This document shows positions 36,086 to 50,143 of a DNA stretch of 64,000 nt, one piece after another (positions within the stretch are counted from its first letter, which is position 1; each line of letters opens with the position of its first letter). The position numbers and the translations under genes are program-made. The stretch is from Parus major (lineage: Eukaryota; Chordata; Aves; Passeriformes; Paridae): assembly GCF_001522545.3 (NCBI RefSeq), contig NC_031783.1, forward strand, positions 2,881,562 through 2,945,561, read 5' to 3'. The notes beneath the pieces were generated by a model. That model was not told the origin of the DNA, made no database searches, and saw only the letters and a program-made list of their open reading frames with translations.

Positions 36086-37669
36086 GTGAGTGCGGGGCCG
36101 GGGGAACCGGGGGGGGCTGGCCGGGAGGGGCATCCCGCCGGGGCCGTTCCCTGCCCGGCTGAGGTACCGGGACCGCGCCGCTCAGCCGGGCAGGAGCGGC
36201 CTCGGCCGCCCGCGGGGGAAGAGCGTCGCCGGAGGCAGGTGCCGCCCCCGACCCCCGTGTTTGGATGTTGGGAGCTTGGCGAGCTCAGGGCTTTGGGCTG
36301 TAGGTGGAGGTGCGCGTTCACGGCTTGTTTCAGCCCATCCGAGTCCAGCCCATCCCCGCGCTTTCCCACCCGTCCCTCCCCTGATGCTGGCACCCGCGCT
36401 TTTGGCAGCGACTTTGGGAGATGATCTGGTGGAAAAGATATGGTTCTTTACGTGTAAAGGTTAGTTTTCCTGCCGGATCGCGTCCCTGAACTGCGTTCTC
36501 ACACCGTGCACTGCTGGCACGAAGCGAGGGGATCACGGCAGCCTGACGCGAGCAAAACCAAAGCTTTTGCAGGATTGCACCCGCAGTGCCAAGTCCTTTT
36601 GGGCTCCTCAGCGAGCAGCCCCATCCTGCCACACACATCCCCGCAGTGCCAAAGTGCCCCACGTGGATATTTTGCGCTGTGTTTTTCTCCAGTGTAACTC
36701 AGGAGAGGTGGGTGGCAGCACAGATGAGTTTTGTCCTGTGCACGACTCGGTTCTGTGGCTGCTGCTTCTCTTGCAGGTTGGCTTCGTGGCGGGGTGCACG
36801 GAGCTGGTCAGGGATGTCTCCAAGCCGGCTCTTGGAGCAAGCAGGAAGTTGTTTCCTTTCTTCCTGTTTTTGTCCCCATGCCTGCTAATTTCCTCTGGGA
36901 AGAAAAGTGCATTCTGCAGTAAAGGGAAAAAATAGTCACACGTAACGGGAAGGGACAAGGCAGCAAAGCTTCTGAATGAAGCATGGGACAAGGAAGGAGC
37001 GCGCAGCAAGGACAAATAGCTGCCTATGGGCTGTGGCCACGGGGATAAAAACGGCCCACTTGGGACAAGCTGGGGAGCAGACCCTTGGAAGAATTGCATT
37101 TCCACTCCAGTGTATGGAAGGATGTTGCTCCTCGGCTCTTCCACCTCAGTGGTGCAGGTTTGCCGGAGGAGGTGATGACTCGTGTTAGAGTGGTTGATAT
37201 AGTTGGAAGAAAGAGGTGAACTTTAGATACTTCCTTTAAGCTTTGATTGTTAACTGGACTTTATGAAAGGGCTTGTCTGCCTTTCTTTTTAACCCTCAGT
37301 TGCTCTAATAACAGCTACCATCTCTCCCTCCTGCTGCATCCCTCATGTCCTTAAATCCTCATGGCTGCCCCTGCTCAGCCCAGGTCTCCCCTGTCTGTGT
37401 GCAGGCTCTTGGGGAGCCTGTGCCATTTCTGAGCTGGGATAATGCCAGGCTTCCAGGAGGTGCTGTGCATTTGGAACAGGTCCCCAGCTTTGTCCTGGTC
37501 TCTGTGCTCATTGCTCCTGAGTCCCAAGGAAGGCAGCAGCTCTGGCATGTGGATGTGTGTCCGTGCTGTTCCTGCTTCTGTGCGTTCCCATGAAAGGAGG
37601 TTGATGCTGTGCAGCGTAAAAGCAACTCCCACAAAACTAGTTCTGCTCTGGGACTTCCCATGACAGGCC

Positions 37670-37688
37670 TTTTTTTTTTTTTTTTTTT
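37670..37688. repeat. Poly-T run (19 T)
   Basis: An uninterrupted homopolymer; no retroposed gene sequence was recognised next to it. Confidence 0.9.
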
Positions 37689-40600
37689 AAGCAATCCACT
37701 TGCAAGAGATCTGCCTACAAACTGGCTTTTCAGGTTCTGGGGAAAGCCATGGGCTGGCCCTGGTCTCGGGAATGTCTTGCTCTGTGCTGGGTAGGCTTCA
37801 GCCAGCAGGATGAGCTTTGAATGTGGAGAGTGCTGCTGGCCTGCAGAGCACAGCAGACACCTCTTCCAACAAGCTTGTCCTCTCTGTGTCCTGGTACTGA
37901 GACTGTGTGGCCCTGATGTGTCACCTCAGGCAGGAATTATGTCCCTCAGAGACAGCCAGCACCTCGTCACTGGGCTTGGCAGACAGCGCGTTTCACTTTC
38001 GTGGCAGGGACTGCAACCAGGCTGCAGCTGTGCGAGGTCGCCAGGCAGGAATAGGAATTCCTTTTGGGGTCATCAGTCCTGTTCCTCTGGAATCCAGCCC
38101 CGGAAAGTAGCCAGCAAGTCCCAACATGTTCCCTTGAAAGAGGCAGGGTCTGCTGAGTGTGGCATGATAGGACAGTTTATTCTGGGCACAGAGCCCTCAT
38201 GCTCAGATATAATTAGTAAAGGTTTGATTCTCTTCAGTGTGTTGCATCCCTCTGCAGTGCAAACACAGCCTGGTTAGTGCTGAAGGCCTGAGATGGGCAG
38301 CATGACCAGGATTACCGGCTTGTTTTCCTGTTCCATTCCGTGTATCCAGCAAAAGGTTGAGCAGAGCGTGTGTTGTGTGAGCCCCGTGGTGCTGGGGATG
38401 TGCCTGCCAGGCAGGACTGGCTGTGAGCTGAAGATTCTGACATTTCTTTATCCGTCACTCTACAGCTTTTATCCAGCAGACCAGACTTTTGATAAGATTC
38501 TTCCCTTGTGGTTGCTGCCTTTCTTCCATAGCTATCTCTGGAGGCTTTGGCACCCTGTGGAGACCATGTGCCTTTCTCAGAGGTTCCAGCATTAATTGTG
38601 ACCTGACATGATACTTCCGTTAATTGCTGTTCCTGCAGCCACCAGCCTGTTGCCTCTATATGACCCATTTCAGTAGAAATACTTGAAACTGAGGATGGAT
38701 TCCTTCCTTAACATTTTCCCTGAGCTCAGATGTGGATTAGTTTTCCTTTCTTTTCAGCTGAAGAGGTGCTGGACTTCAAGTTTGACATTTATCATCATCT
38801 AGTTGGAAAGAAAGGGACATGAACTGTGTAGATCTCACACTGTTGCTGTGAGGTTGCCTCCCAGCTGCTGGGTATGTACATGTTGGAGTTTTAAGGAACC
38901 CACGGAATGCATGTGCTGCCTGCCTGCTCAAGGAGCTGTGTTGCATCCTCTCTGCTGTGTGACAATATCTCAGTGTGTGCTGTGGGTGCTGTAGCTTGAA
39001 TTTCCTGGGATTTGTGTCTGGGTTGTGGGTAAAACATCCTGGTAGGATGGAGATGGTTTCTTTCTTCAGAGCAGGGGAAGCCCTGGTGTCCAGGGTTGTG
39101 TAGGTAGTTCTCTCCCTGGTGGAAGGCTTTTTTTTAGCTTTGTGGTTGATTGTTTTGTTTTGCTTTCTCTTTGTTTGTTTATTTTTTGCCTTGTTCAGAA
39201 CTAGTGGACCTGAATGGGCATCGGGTTGCTTACTCTAGTAGCGCTCAAGAACGCCCCTCTGAGAGAATGACATGTAAAAGGGACAGTCTTAGCCCTGCAG
39301 CTCTTAGTCCCAAGAGATTAGGCAGGCAACAGGCAGGATTTAACCTTGGAAGGAAATGGATCTGTTTGGCAGCATTTCCCATGGTCATGCTGGCAGCTCT
39401 GTTTCCATGTCCTCGAAGAACCCCAAGCTAATTTGGTGTGTGCTGTGTGCTCAGACCATCCAGGCCTGCTTGCAGCGAGTCCTGGAGACCCTCCCTGCAG
39501 TGCACCCTGAGGTGGGCAGGGCTTGCCTGCCAACCTCTCTGTTTTCACAGAATGTCTCTTCCTCTGAGAAGTGAGGTTTCCACAGGGAGAAGTGGAAATT
39601 GTGTCTGTGCTGAGATTGCCTATTGTCATATCCTTGTTAGCTGAACTTCAGGGATTTCTGACTGTTTGCTCCTTTTTTTGGTCCTACTCATCTTGCTGCT
39701 GCCCAGGAGCAGCTTCAAATCACCCCTTTCACTCTTGTTTCAGTCCATGCTGCTGTACAAATGAGGAGGTTCTATTTTTTTTTTCAATTTGTTTTGAGAT
39801 GATGACGCAAAGAGCAAATTAGCAACTGAGTTTTTGACCAAATCATTCAAACTGTGGTCAAATTCTTTTGAGTAACAGTGTCTGTTTCCCACTGGGTGAA
39901 GACAGAGAGCTTATTCTTCACATTTACCTTAGCTGTCAAATCTCTTAAAGCTGTAAGAGTGCATGTTTTGTTGCTTGTGTGCTCTGATTGCTGCACAGAC
40001 AGCAAATGTCAGATTGACATAGGGCTTGTTTTTGCTGTAATTTCCCTTGAATGCACTCTTCAACTATCTAGGTAAACAATTTATTTAAAATATAATTACA
40101 GCTCCTTTTTGCCTACTAAGGAAATGTTGGAACTGTGATGATACAGACCCAAGCAGCGGATATGTTCTTAAATTCTGGGGCCTTCAGCAACAAACAGACC
40201 TTGCCTTAGTAATCAGAGCATCTCTAAAGTACAATGTTTATTAAAGGAAATGTAATTTCTTCTCAGAGGAGTCTGAGGTATCATTGCACAATACTTCCCT
40301 GGCACGGTAGAGCCTTCCCAGAGGGAGCAGAGATAGCAAGCCATGCCTGATCTTGCCTTTTCTGGAAAGCTTACCTTTGCCACCTCCTCCCCTTCCTGTT
40401 TCCACTCTGCTCAGAGCCAGCCCCTTGCTCTGCTGGTCAGCAGCAATCCCTGCTTTGAAGGTTTTCTTTCCTTTAAAAAGGAACAATCCCTATGAGATCA
40501 TCCTGAAACTGCACAGGATGCTGCATTTACAGTCCTTCAGGTCTGGCATTTACTTGGCTTTGGCTCAGTGAAAGTTAGAACTGATTTTAAAATCTGGGGG

Positions 40601-43600
40601 GCTCAGACCGCTGGGTTGACAAATGCAGCTTCTGTATTTTGGGAATCACTGCCCTGTAGCAAACACCACATGGGAGGTTTGTTACTCTTTTGCTTAAATT
40701 CAAAGCCTTAAAGTGAACTGTAGAAAACTCTTGAGTTGTTCTGCCAAAAAGTGTGAGTGTACCTTCCTTTTCCCTGGCTGTTTTGGGACTATCATTTCAG
40801 GGAGAACAGTGAGCAAGAATATGCCGTTCACTCAGACTGAAGAAGTGTGGTTCACTTAGAATTTTAATATATTTTTTGCTAAATCAAACTATAATTATTA
40901 TTACTTCTGTTTGCATTATGAATGAGTTGTTGCGCTGGGCACGCAGTGAATGTGCAGAGGTGTGCACACACCTGCAGAGCAAGGCAAGCTTTTCCTGCAG
41001 CTGTTTCCAGTTGGACCCTGCAGGAGTTGGTGTGTGCCTGGCGATCAAGCACGAGCCAGGGGAGAAATCAGAGCACCAGTGGCTCTCCTGTGTCCTTGGC
41101 TACATCAGCTAATAGTGAGGAACAGCAGCTCCAGCCAAACCAGCTCTGCTCTGAATTCTTGGCTCTTTAACTGGTCCTTTGAAGGATCTCCCCTGGGCCT
41201 TGGCTGCTGTGGGCATTTTTTATTCTCTCACTTGTACCCAGGTGAGCAGAACTGTGGTGGTGCTGGAGAAAGCAGGTGTGTGATGGGGAGTGAGGATGCT
41301 CTGAGTTTCAAAGGAACACACCAAGAAAGCTGTTCTGAATGGCTCTGTGGCTTCCATCCTTCCTGAATATAAAGTCTGTCTTCTGGTGGCTCCAGTGTTT
41401 GTTATTGTTATTTCCTCTAAGATTTTTTTAGGTTGCTATTCAGTGTGGTTTTATGTAACTTTCCATAGGAAATGTTGTCATTTGTGGCAGTTTTGATCTC
41501 TTTTGCCATTGAAACGTTTTTATTTAGCACAACAAACAGTGATTCTTAGCTGCTTTCAGTACCCAGAGTCTTTGCTGTAGAGGATGAGTAGCTTTTGGAC
41601 TAACATAATTTTTGGTTTGGCCTATCGTGATCTTTTTAGGCGAGGTTGCTTTTCCATCAGTTGTTCATTGATATTGTATTTCTAAATGAACAATGTTGTA
41701 ATCACTAAGACACATTACTTTATGAAGAAAATTGCTCTTGAGCTGGGTGCAGGGGCAGCAGCTGTTCCAAAATCAACCAGAGCCACTGTTTACTTCTGTC
41801 CTGAGTGTCATCCCAGTGCTCTGCTCCCAGCTTGCCTTGTGTCCTGAACCCTTACAGTACTTGTGATGAATGTGAGAGCTGGTAGAAAAAACTCCAAAAT
41901 GCAGAATTTCAATGAAGATAATACCTTTTCTGGGTTTGTTTATTGCTTCCTAATATGGGGTCATGGCTGCACTGGCAAAAGTATTTTTGTGACTCTCACC
42001 TTGTTCTCTAATTGAGGCAGTGACTGTGCCCATGGTACTTGGGGGTCAGCCAGAACTTAACCGAGCATCTGTTTTACTAGTGATGGAAATAAATCTGGAA
42101 CAGGGTCCTCTGAAGTCCTGTTGAATTGTTTAAGTGAGTTAAATGTGCACTGAAGCAGGGTCTGGTCACTCTTTTCTGGAGAAGGTGCAGACCCATGCAG
42201 AGCACTGAGACAACTGTGCTTTGTGTCTGCTGGGGACCCTGAGCGAAGGGCTCTGCTGGCTCAGCCCAGGCACCACTGAGCCAGCAGGCAGCTGTGGTTA
42301 CCTTCAACCAGGGTGCAGGAACAAGGCTTGCACAGATGATCCTTCCTCTGGTGGCTGGCAATGGATCTCTTGGTGGAAACAGCTCCTTTGGAGGACCAGG
42401 CAGTGCTGACTCTGCTGGCTTCCCAAGGAATGGCAGTGCTGCCACAGAAGAGCTTGGTGTGCCATCACTGGAGCTGTTGGCAGGTATCTCATCGTGCTGT
42501 GCCCTGATGCAGCTTGTGACAGGCTGTGACCAGGCTTTTAGGATGTGGCTGCTGGAAATGTGGCTGTTGGATGTGGTGGCAAAGCCGCAGGGTGTGTTCA
42601 CAGAGAAACATAAACAGGATGAAGGTGCCAAAGTGCTCCAGAAGGTTTCCACTGCCCCTCCTCGTTGTTGGATGGTTTATGTGCAGGCTGATGCCCTTGC
42701 TGGTATCTCAGGAGGTTGTAGAAGGCTCTGGGCTGGATTTGCTCTGGAAGGTGGAGTTGGAGATCACTCATTGCCGGGCCCTGTGTGTGTTGGGTGGTGC
42801 TGCAGACCCACCAGTCTCATCTGGGCCTCATGTGCCGAGGAGATGGGAAAGGCTCCTCTGCCCAGCCTGCTCTGCTTGGCTGCCTTCCACCTATTCCTTG
42901 TGGGTGCTCCAGGCCATGGGTGAGCAGGGGAAGCTCCTCCCTTGGGAGCCCCTCTGTGAGGCTTGGCTGTCAGCTCTGGAGAAATCTGTGGATGGTTTGG
43001 ATGTTTTCCCATCTAATGACCCCACCAAAAAATTCACTCTGCCTCTGGTGATACAGTAGTGTTTTATTCCTGTTGCACTCAACACCTGCACTGAGGGTGC
43101 TTCTCAGAAGATTATTTAGAGATGCTGAACCCACCACCTCCCTGGGATAATTGTTGACTTCCCACAGTGCTACAAATCAGAGTTTTTGGCCATGTTTTCA
43201 ACAATCACATCAAACTATACTGCTTTGAGAAGCAGTCCAGTCATCTGGCTCCAGCTGCTCTGTTTGTTCCTGCTTCTTCCCCTTTCCTTTTGCTGGCACA
43301 AGTGTTTGTGGAGCCATGTGGGAAGGAGCTGGGGCTGGAATGAGCCATTTTCTCTGCTGAGCTCATGTGGGTTGATTCCCAGTGTGGATCACCCAACAGC
43401 TGTGGGGATGCTGGTGCCAGCAGGAGGAGGAGGGCAGCACACAGGGCTGGGTCACTGCTTTTTCTCTTGGCTTGCATCTCTTTCAAGTGTCTGAGACATC
43501 TTTTTAGCTCAAATTTTGAGCATTGGTTTCTGCGTTCTTGCTACTATTTTGCCCTTTGTCTGCTGCAACAAAAGGACCTTGAAGATCAGCCTGTTGTTTG

Positions 43601-45486
43601 TGAGTGTTTGCATGTTGCAGTTGGGGGTCACCTTTTAACCTGTATTTGAAGTTCAGCTACAGATCTGGGGACTAACAGAAACCAGAAGAGGTTTTGAAGC
43701 TTCCTGTTTTTCTTCTGTCTTGTATATGAGGGCATCACACCTTCAGGTCCCAGGTGAAGCTGCTTTGAAAGCTTTTAATGCTGGTGTTCAAATAGGAAGT
43801 AATTTTTTTATTATTTCCATCATGACCTTCATGTTTTTCTGAAAATCAAGAAAATCAGTTGCTCAAAGGGATATCAGGTCTCCTTTCTTGATCATGGAAT
43901 TGGCTCATGTACATCCAGACTTCATTGGCAGATGTTTCCATTACCTGTACTTAAAACCCTCTGTTTCTGTATGCAGCTGAACCTTTTCCAAGTTCAGTGG
44001 GTCCCAGCTGAAGCTTTGCCCTCCTGCTGAGCCTCTACAAGGCTTTGTATGAAATACCAACCCGATGTAGCTTCCCATTTCCTGTCCAGGGGTCTGCCTG
44101 GCCTCTTTCAAACCAGTTTTGATTGGTGTTTCTCAGCTAATTCAATTAAGTGGTTGATGGTGAGATCCCCAGTGGGGATGGAGTAGGACAATTTCACCCA
44201 GGCAGGGGACAACACCTGTGGCCTGTATCTGATGTCTCACTTGTCCATCATGCTGAGCCATCACTGAATAGGCTGGTCCTACCCTCTCTGGCTTGAGCAG
44301 GGCTTATCTGAGATTGTCTGAACCTCTTCAGGATGCCAGATCAATAGGAAATAATTTATTGGGTTACTTTGTGCTGGTAAAACACCTTGTAGTGGCTCAG
44401 TGGAGTAAGGCAAGCTGCTCCCTGGGCAGCAGCATAGCTGGCAGATGGGTTTGCTTGCAAGCAGAAGCCTGAGCCCTGAGGAGCTGTTGCTGTGTGATTT
44501 GGTGCTGCAGCATCAGCCTGTACCAGCACTCAGGCAGAGAGCAGCGAGAGGGACCGTGGGGTGTGTGTGGGAACAGCAGTGCTGCCAGCTCCCTGCGGGG
44601 CAGGGCTCAAAGGGCAGTGTGTCTGCACAGATCTCTGCCAGCCTTGTGCTCAGAGCTGCCTGGACTGCTCAGGCACAGCTTCTGCTGTCTGCAAAGCCTT
44701 GCAGCATTTCCCAGCTCAGCTGCTGGTGTTGGGAAAGCAGGAGAGGACCCTGGGCGGTGCTGATGGCCTTGTTTGGTTTCTCAGGTATTTTCTTAGGGTG
44801 TGCAGTGGTGGTGGTCTCGGCCAAAGCTTGGGTGTTGCTGTGCCCTGAGCAGCTTTCCCAAGAGTGCAGGGCCACAGGCCTGTCCCACCTTCCCCGTCCC
44901 TGCCTGCCCCCAGCTCCTCCATCTGGCCTGTTTCAAAGGGCTGGCTCACGCCTGGTGTTTGGGATATTGTTTGTAACTCGCTGGGTCTGATCCATGCTGG
45001 ATGGTTTTATTGGCAGCCACGAGACTGAAACCCAAGTGCTCCTCTTCTCCTTGGACTTCCTGCCTTTTCCCTGCTGTGCCAGCAGCGATCCTCCTGGAGA
45101 GGGAGGCACAGCCAGGAGCTGTCTGCTCTGGCTCGTCCTGTCTGGAGAACACTTTGAGGACCTCGGTTCCTTTGCTGTGTCCACCTGGGTTCCTGTGCCT
45201 CAGCCAGAATAGCTGCGTGCACAGACCCCTCCAGGTACATGGGGCTTGCCTGGGACTTTGTGTTGCAGGCACTGTGAATACAATTGTTGCAGTGATGGGG
45301 TTTGAAAAGTGGAGGAAAACAGCTGGAGGCTGAGCACAGAACGTGGTGATCGGATTGCAGTGGAATAACCCTGGTGTCTGTTACCTCCTGAGGGTGTCTG
45401 TAGGAACATGCACACACCACTGGAGAGGAGCAGTGGTGTTGGAAAAAGCAGATGCTGTTTGTTTGTGTGGTAGTGTTGAATTAAGC

Positions 45487-45522
45487 TGGGGTTTTGGTTT
45501 GGTTTGGTTTGGTTTTTGTTTG
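45487..45522. repeat. GGTTT pentamer tract
   Basis: About five near-perfect GGTTT units flanked by related G/T-rich sequence. Confidence 0.85.
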
Positions 45523-48500
45523 GAATGTTTCTTGCGGGGGGAAAAAGCCAGCTTTATTTTAAGTGGGAATGCTGGTAAAGTGGAGATTTTGGAAGAAAAG
45601 AAATTAATATGGGAATAGCTTCAGTTGTCTGTTTAAATGGAAAGATGGCCTTTCTTTGAAATGACAGTGTGAGCTTCTAAATGTATTTAGGATGCCTGTC
45701 AGTTTTAGGAACATGCTCAGGCTTCTGGACAAAGCTTTTCCTTTGCTCTTTGGGTCAGTAGATTTCACTAAGCAGCTTTGCTTGATCATGTGCCAACTTT
45801 GGTATTTAATGTGCTCTCTCCCTTCCTTAGCCTGACCCACAGCACAGTGGATTTGCCTTTCGTTCTGGTTCTGTGACCTTGCTCTGGCACAGACCTTTTG
45901 AAGATGAGTTTCCCAGACTATCTGGTATTGATATATTTTTTCTTTCGTTTGTTTATTTTAATTGAAATGGACTTTTAAAATAACTTTTATGCTGCTACCC
46001 GCTGATCAGTTAGAAGAAGCTGGATTTGCAAATACCCCTCATTTAGCCTTGTGTTTGCATATTCCTGAGCTTTGTGGTGCTGGTGGAACAGAGTCCAAAC
46101 TCAGCGAGTACAGGCAAGAGGTCTGAAACAGCCCCTGAACACGGGCTGAGCTTCTGGATGTGGGTGTGGGAAGAGGGGGTGGTAGGAAGAGCATGGAAGA
46201 GATCTGTAGAGTCAGGACTTGCATGGAGAAGGAGGATAGGGAAAAGCTGATCACTCTTCTAGTCCAAGAACTACAAAGTGAACCCAGCAGGTTTGCAGGC
46301 GAGCTGGAGCAGGCTTGTCACACAGCACGTGCTTCAGCTCTGGAGCTTTGTCACGTGCAGTTAGGAATATTAGAAGTTTGCTTGGATTAAAAAATGATCT
46401 GGATAAATTCTGGAATAATAACCATTGGATGGATATAGAGATGTATACAGAACTGTTACATGCAAAGACATTTCTGGCACAAGAAGCCTGTGAGTTACTC
46501 ATAGCATGTGCCATGGCTCTGTCCTGGGAGATGGGACTGGGAGTGATCCTGTGCTCCTGCCCCGTGCCAGGCATCCTCAGCTGGAAATGAGATAGTGGCT
46601 TTAGAGGGACCCTGAGCCTGACCTTGCGTGGCTGTGCTGTGTGTGTTCCCATCCTGCTGCTGTTGGTGGCCTCTTGACAGTACTGAGAAGTTGGAATTGA
46701 TGGTTTGGGACCATTCAAGTAAAATATGTATCAATGCAGTCAACTTTGAAACAAAGCCCACTGGTCTGATGAAATACATAAACACTGGACCCTGAAACAT
46801 TGACCCCTAAAAGTAACCAAGGGGTCAGTGTGAAACTCAGCAAATGCTTTCACTGCAGTGTTGAGACAGAAATTAGCAGCACTTGGAGTGAGGGCCAGGT
46901 GTAATATGGGGTGCTACCTGCTGTGCAGAGGCTGTTGGAGCGTGTTGCTGTACAGCTGTGCACACAGCTGTGCACTGATGCTCATCTGGTCTATATATCC
47001 ATATATTCAGCTGGATCCACATTCAGGCTCCCTGTTAACCCCGTGGAGACCTGTCTCTCATGACAATACCCCAGGCCTTTTTGTGCCTGACCTGTGCTGT
47101 GGCTGATGATTCATACAGAATTCACAGTGCTTGCCCTGGCAGAGCCTGATCCAGTCTTAGGTGTTTTCAGGGTTTATTTTTGGCCACTCCAAATGCACAC
47201 AGGGAGTTGGGAATGCTGAACAACTCTGCCTTCACTGCACTCTTTTATTGGGAAGTGAACCTGTTAGTGAGTTAAGAAGGTTGAATTGGTAGAGGGATTT
47301 GCTCCTATGTCCTCTGTTTACAGCCACCCTGGAAACTCCTCACCTGGGGATTAAATACTGAATGCATTTAGACAATTATTATATATGCATTTTAATGCTT
47401 TGCTACTTAAAGAACTCTTTAACTGCTGAAGTGGAGAGAAAGCAGAGCAGTCCATTGCTCTGTCAGAATGTGAATTTGATCTTGAGATCTTCACCTTACA
47501 TAATGTACAAAGTTGAGTCAACTTTGGGTGTAATTGTAAGGCCACAGGCTTGACCTCTGTGTGTGCCCTGTCCTCTTTGGCAGGTGTGTACACCCTGCAG
47601 ATCTCATGTGCAGTCTGCAAGGGTGGCAAGGAAGCAAGTCAAGATACATGGACATCACTGTCTGTGGCAATTTAGGAGGGGAAACTCAAACCAGATTTAA
47701 TCGGAAGTCTTTCACAGGGTTTCACATTGTTGCAGCAACTTTCGGGCAATACAGGCGTGATTCATCCTCTGCCTTCCTGGCTTGGCCTCACTGATTGATA
47801 AAGCTGCAAATCTTACATGTTTGTATTCTTTACACCACAGCTCCTGCTCACAAAGGCAGCTCTGTAGGTAGACAGGAAGGATGTTGAGAGATGTTGGCTC
47901 AGTGGTGAGATGCTGAAAAAACCAGAGTTGCTACTTCAGAGGCTCTGAATTTGCCCTTGAAGGCACAGGAAGGAGGCTCTTGAGTAGTGTGAAATAGATT
48001 GCGTTTGGTCGTGCCAGAGTGATGGCTCTGTCTCTCTTGGCTGATCTCTGATTAGGGCACCTCTTGGAGATGTTTGTGATCCTCGGGGGTAAATGCTGAA
48101 GCTGGAGTATTTCAGGTATGAGAAATCTGCTTTGCTTTCTGACCTCACCATGAAGACAAATTTGCAAGACCTTTTCCAGTAAATCATGTCTCACAGCAAG
48201 TTTACTCATACCAAGCACAGGCAGGAGTTTCCCTAATACTCTCACTGTTCTTATCTTATAGGAAGTCAGAACAGTTGTATTTACCACCCCTGCAGCTCGG
48301 CGGGGAGGGAAGGAAGGGTTTGTGTCCCTCTCATGCAGAGCGCTACATCTGTGCAACAGGACTGTGCTGCATGTATGGAGGGCATGTCTGTACAGGCTAG
48401 ATCATGAATTCCCAGACTTTTGGGGGCCTGTGGTATTTGCTGAAACCCAACCTTCATCCACCTACAGCCGAGTCCTCCCTTTCTGTCGTTCTGGCTCAGC

Positions 48501-48756
48501 TCAGCACAGCGCTCCTGGCAGCCGGCCCAGCTCGCGCGACTGAACCAGCAGCTGGCCTTCAGCTCCTTTTAGATGAGATTCTCTTCTAACCCAATCCAGA
48601 TCATCCCCCACTCCCATTTGTTGACCTATTTCCCACCCACCTGCCCCCCTGCCGTGTATCTTTTGCAGTGGTGTGTGCGGTTCCCTTTCCAGAGCAGCTG
48701 TGGGAATGCGGTGGGAATGCCCTGTGAGGCAGCGCACGTTTCGGAGAACCAGTGCC

Positions 48757-48787
48757 TAATTTAGGTTGGGAGGTACCTGTGCAGGTT
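48757..48787 (-). mobile_element. Possible CR1 3'-end scrap
   Basis: The phrase 'taatttaggttgggaggtac' resembles the antisense end of CR1 elements and recurs at 49270. The match is short. Confidence 0.3.
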
Positions 48788-49261
48788 GACTGGCTCAGCC
48801 ACTGCGAGGCTGGGATAATTCAGGCAGCTCAGGGCCTTGTTCAGTTGTGTGCCAAGTGTCTCTGAGGGTGGAGATCCCTCTGCCTCTGGTCCTGGCCTAG
48901 GACTCGGCCTCTCTCAAGGAGGAATCCTTGTGTTAAACTCGCTCTGCATTTAAAATAAATGGGCTGTGTTAACACTGTAAGAGCACTAAGTTTTAATTCC
49001 AACAGAGTTTTTCTCCTACTCCCTGTCAAAGCATGAGTGCCTGCTGATTTAACTGGTTGCTTATTCCATCTGTTCACTGTGGTGAAGAGGCTGAGGCACT
49101 TGATTATTTTTGTCCCCTATGGCTAAGGGCCGTAGGCCAGGCTAGGGCCATGCAAGGAGAGAGCTGGGAGGGAATGGAATTTGTTGTCCCATTCTGCACA
49201 CATGGCTTCCCACTGTTCACTTGAAGTCGTGTGTGTGATAGGAGAGGAAGAAATACAAACT

Positions 49262-49335
49262 TGTAGTGTAATTTAGGTTGGAAAGTATCTGTGGAGGTAT
49301 CTGAGCTGATCTGCCTCCAGTAAAATCTGTTTTCT
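49262..49335 (-). mobile_element. Probable CR1 3'-end fragment, antisense
   Basis: 'taatttaggttggaaagtat' followed by 'tctgtggaggtatctgagct' and a 'ctgcctcc' stretch resembles the antisense terminus of CR1 copies. It is too short for firm assignment. Confidence 0.4.
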
Positions 49336-50143
49336 GAATTGTTTCTCTGAGCATGCACAATGAAGTGGGTGCTCTGCCAGCCTGAAAGGCTCCTGTGGTC
49401 CCAAACAGGACGGCAAAACTGCAGCAAGGGTGGGCAGGATGACAGCGAGTCACTCCGCTCACTGCGGTGTTTTGATTACACAGTGGTTTTTATTTAAATA
49501 CCATGTCATTATTATTTATGTATGAAAACCACTCTTAGTTCAGGATTAGTGCCAGTTCTCTAATGCTCATGCTATACTGGTATTGCTCTGTGCACTGTGT
49601 TGTGTTTTTAGAAAGTCACTACATTTAAAAGAGATTAGGAACAGTGATGAGAAGTGGCCACTTCTTAATTGCTAAGTGGTAGGTGGGTTGGAAAGTGTGG
49701 TGTTTGGCTTTGGGTGGGCAAAAAAGGGTGTCTGTGAGTCACAAGCTGGTTTCAGAGGGAGGTCAGTGGCTTTTGATACTGCAGTTACTTAGCTGGTTGG
49801 TCTGGATCCAGATCTCATTAAGATTTAATTCATGGCTTGTTCTTAAGGAATCTGGATCTCACAGTAGTCTCAGCAAAAATCTTAGTAGGGGCCAACTCAA
49901 GCTTGTGACTGCAGTCTCTGTATCTGGCTGGAGGTTCTGTGTCCTCGGAGTGCCAGGTGCTGAAGGACCAGTGTGGGCACAAGCTGTGACCCTGAGCCCT
50001 CATGGGGCACTTTGGGAATTCTTCCCACCTGGGCTTTGGGGCCCATCAGCCCCAGCTGGGAGGAGAACTCTGCTCACCCTGCCAGCATGGGCTGTGAGGG
50101 ATGAGCCAGGCTCCCTCCTGACTCTGGTGTCTCCCTGTCCTAG

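Larger units (their letters stand above)
35560..36420 (+). promoter_or_regulatory. RHBDF1: CpG-island promoter of RHBDF1
   Basis: A dense CpG- and GC-rich tract surrounds the first-exon donor at 36086. It has no TATA box. It contains several GC boxes, a perfect AP-1 element TGAGTCA at 35818-35824 and a perfect octamer ATTTGCAT at 35921-35928, both upstream of the exon 1 donor. The gene starts rightward from here, and MPG starts leftward about 24 kb away. Use of the individual motifs is inference. Confidence 0.8.
36086..50143 (+). other. RHBDF1: RHBDF1 intron 1 (about 14 kb)
   Basis: It runs from the CpG-island donor to the CCTGTCCTAG acceptor at 50134-50143. It holds a 19-base T run, a GGTTT pentamer tract and two probable short CR1 scraps (listed separately). 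Long overlapping frames at 42.1-43.1 kb and 44.4-45.0 kb are open on both strands or in several frames and match nothing recognised, so they look like chance in GC-richer DNA. No further exon or RNA gene was identified. Confidence 0.75.

Noticed and set aside
42077..43059. Long overlapping open frames of 177-209 codons in RHBDF1 intron 1
   Set aside because: They are open on both strands and in several frames at once, use non-ATG starts or have no recognisable protein similarity, and lie in locally GC-rich intron. Chance is the better explanation.
44445..44990. 181-codon plus-strand frame in RHBDF1 intron 1
   Set aside because: No recognisable domain, no convincing splice context, and overlapping frames of similar length nearby.
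46160..46600. Open segment with Glu/Leu-rich character near 46.2 kb
   Set aside because: Considered as an alternative RHBDF1 exon or old retroelement, but neither a matching phase and splice pair nor a known element could be supported.
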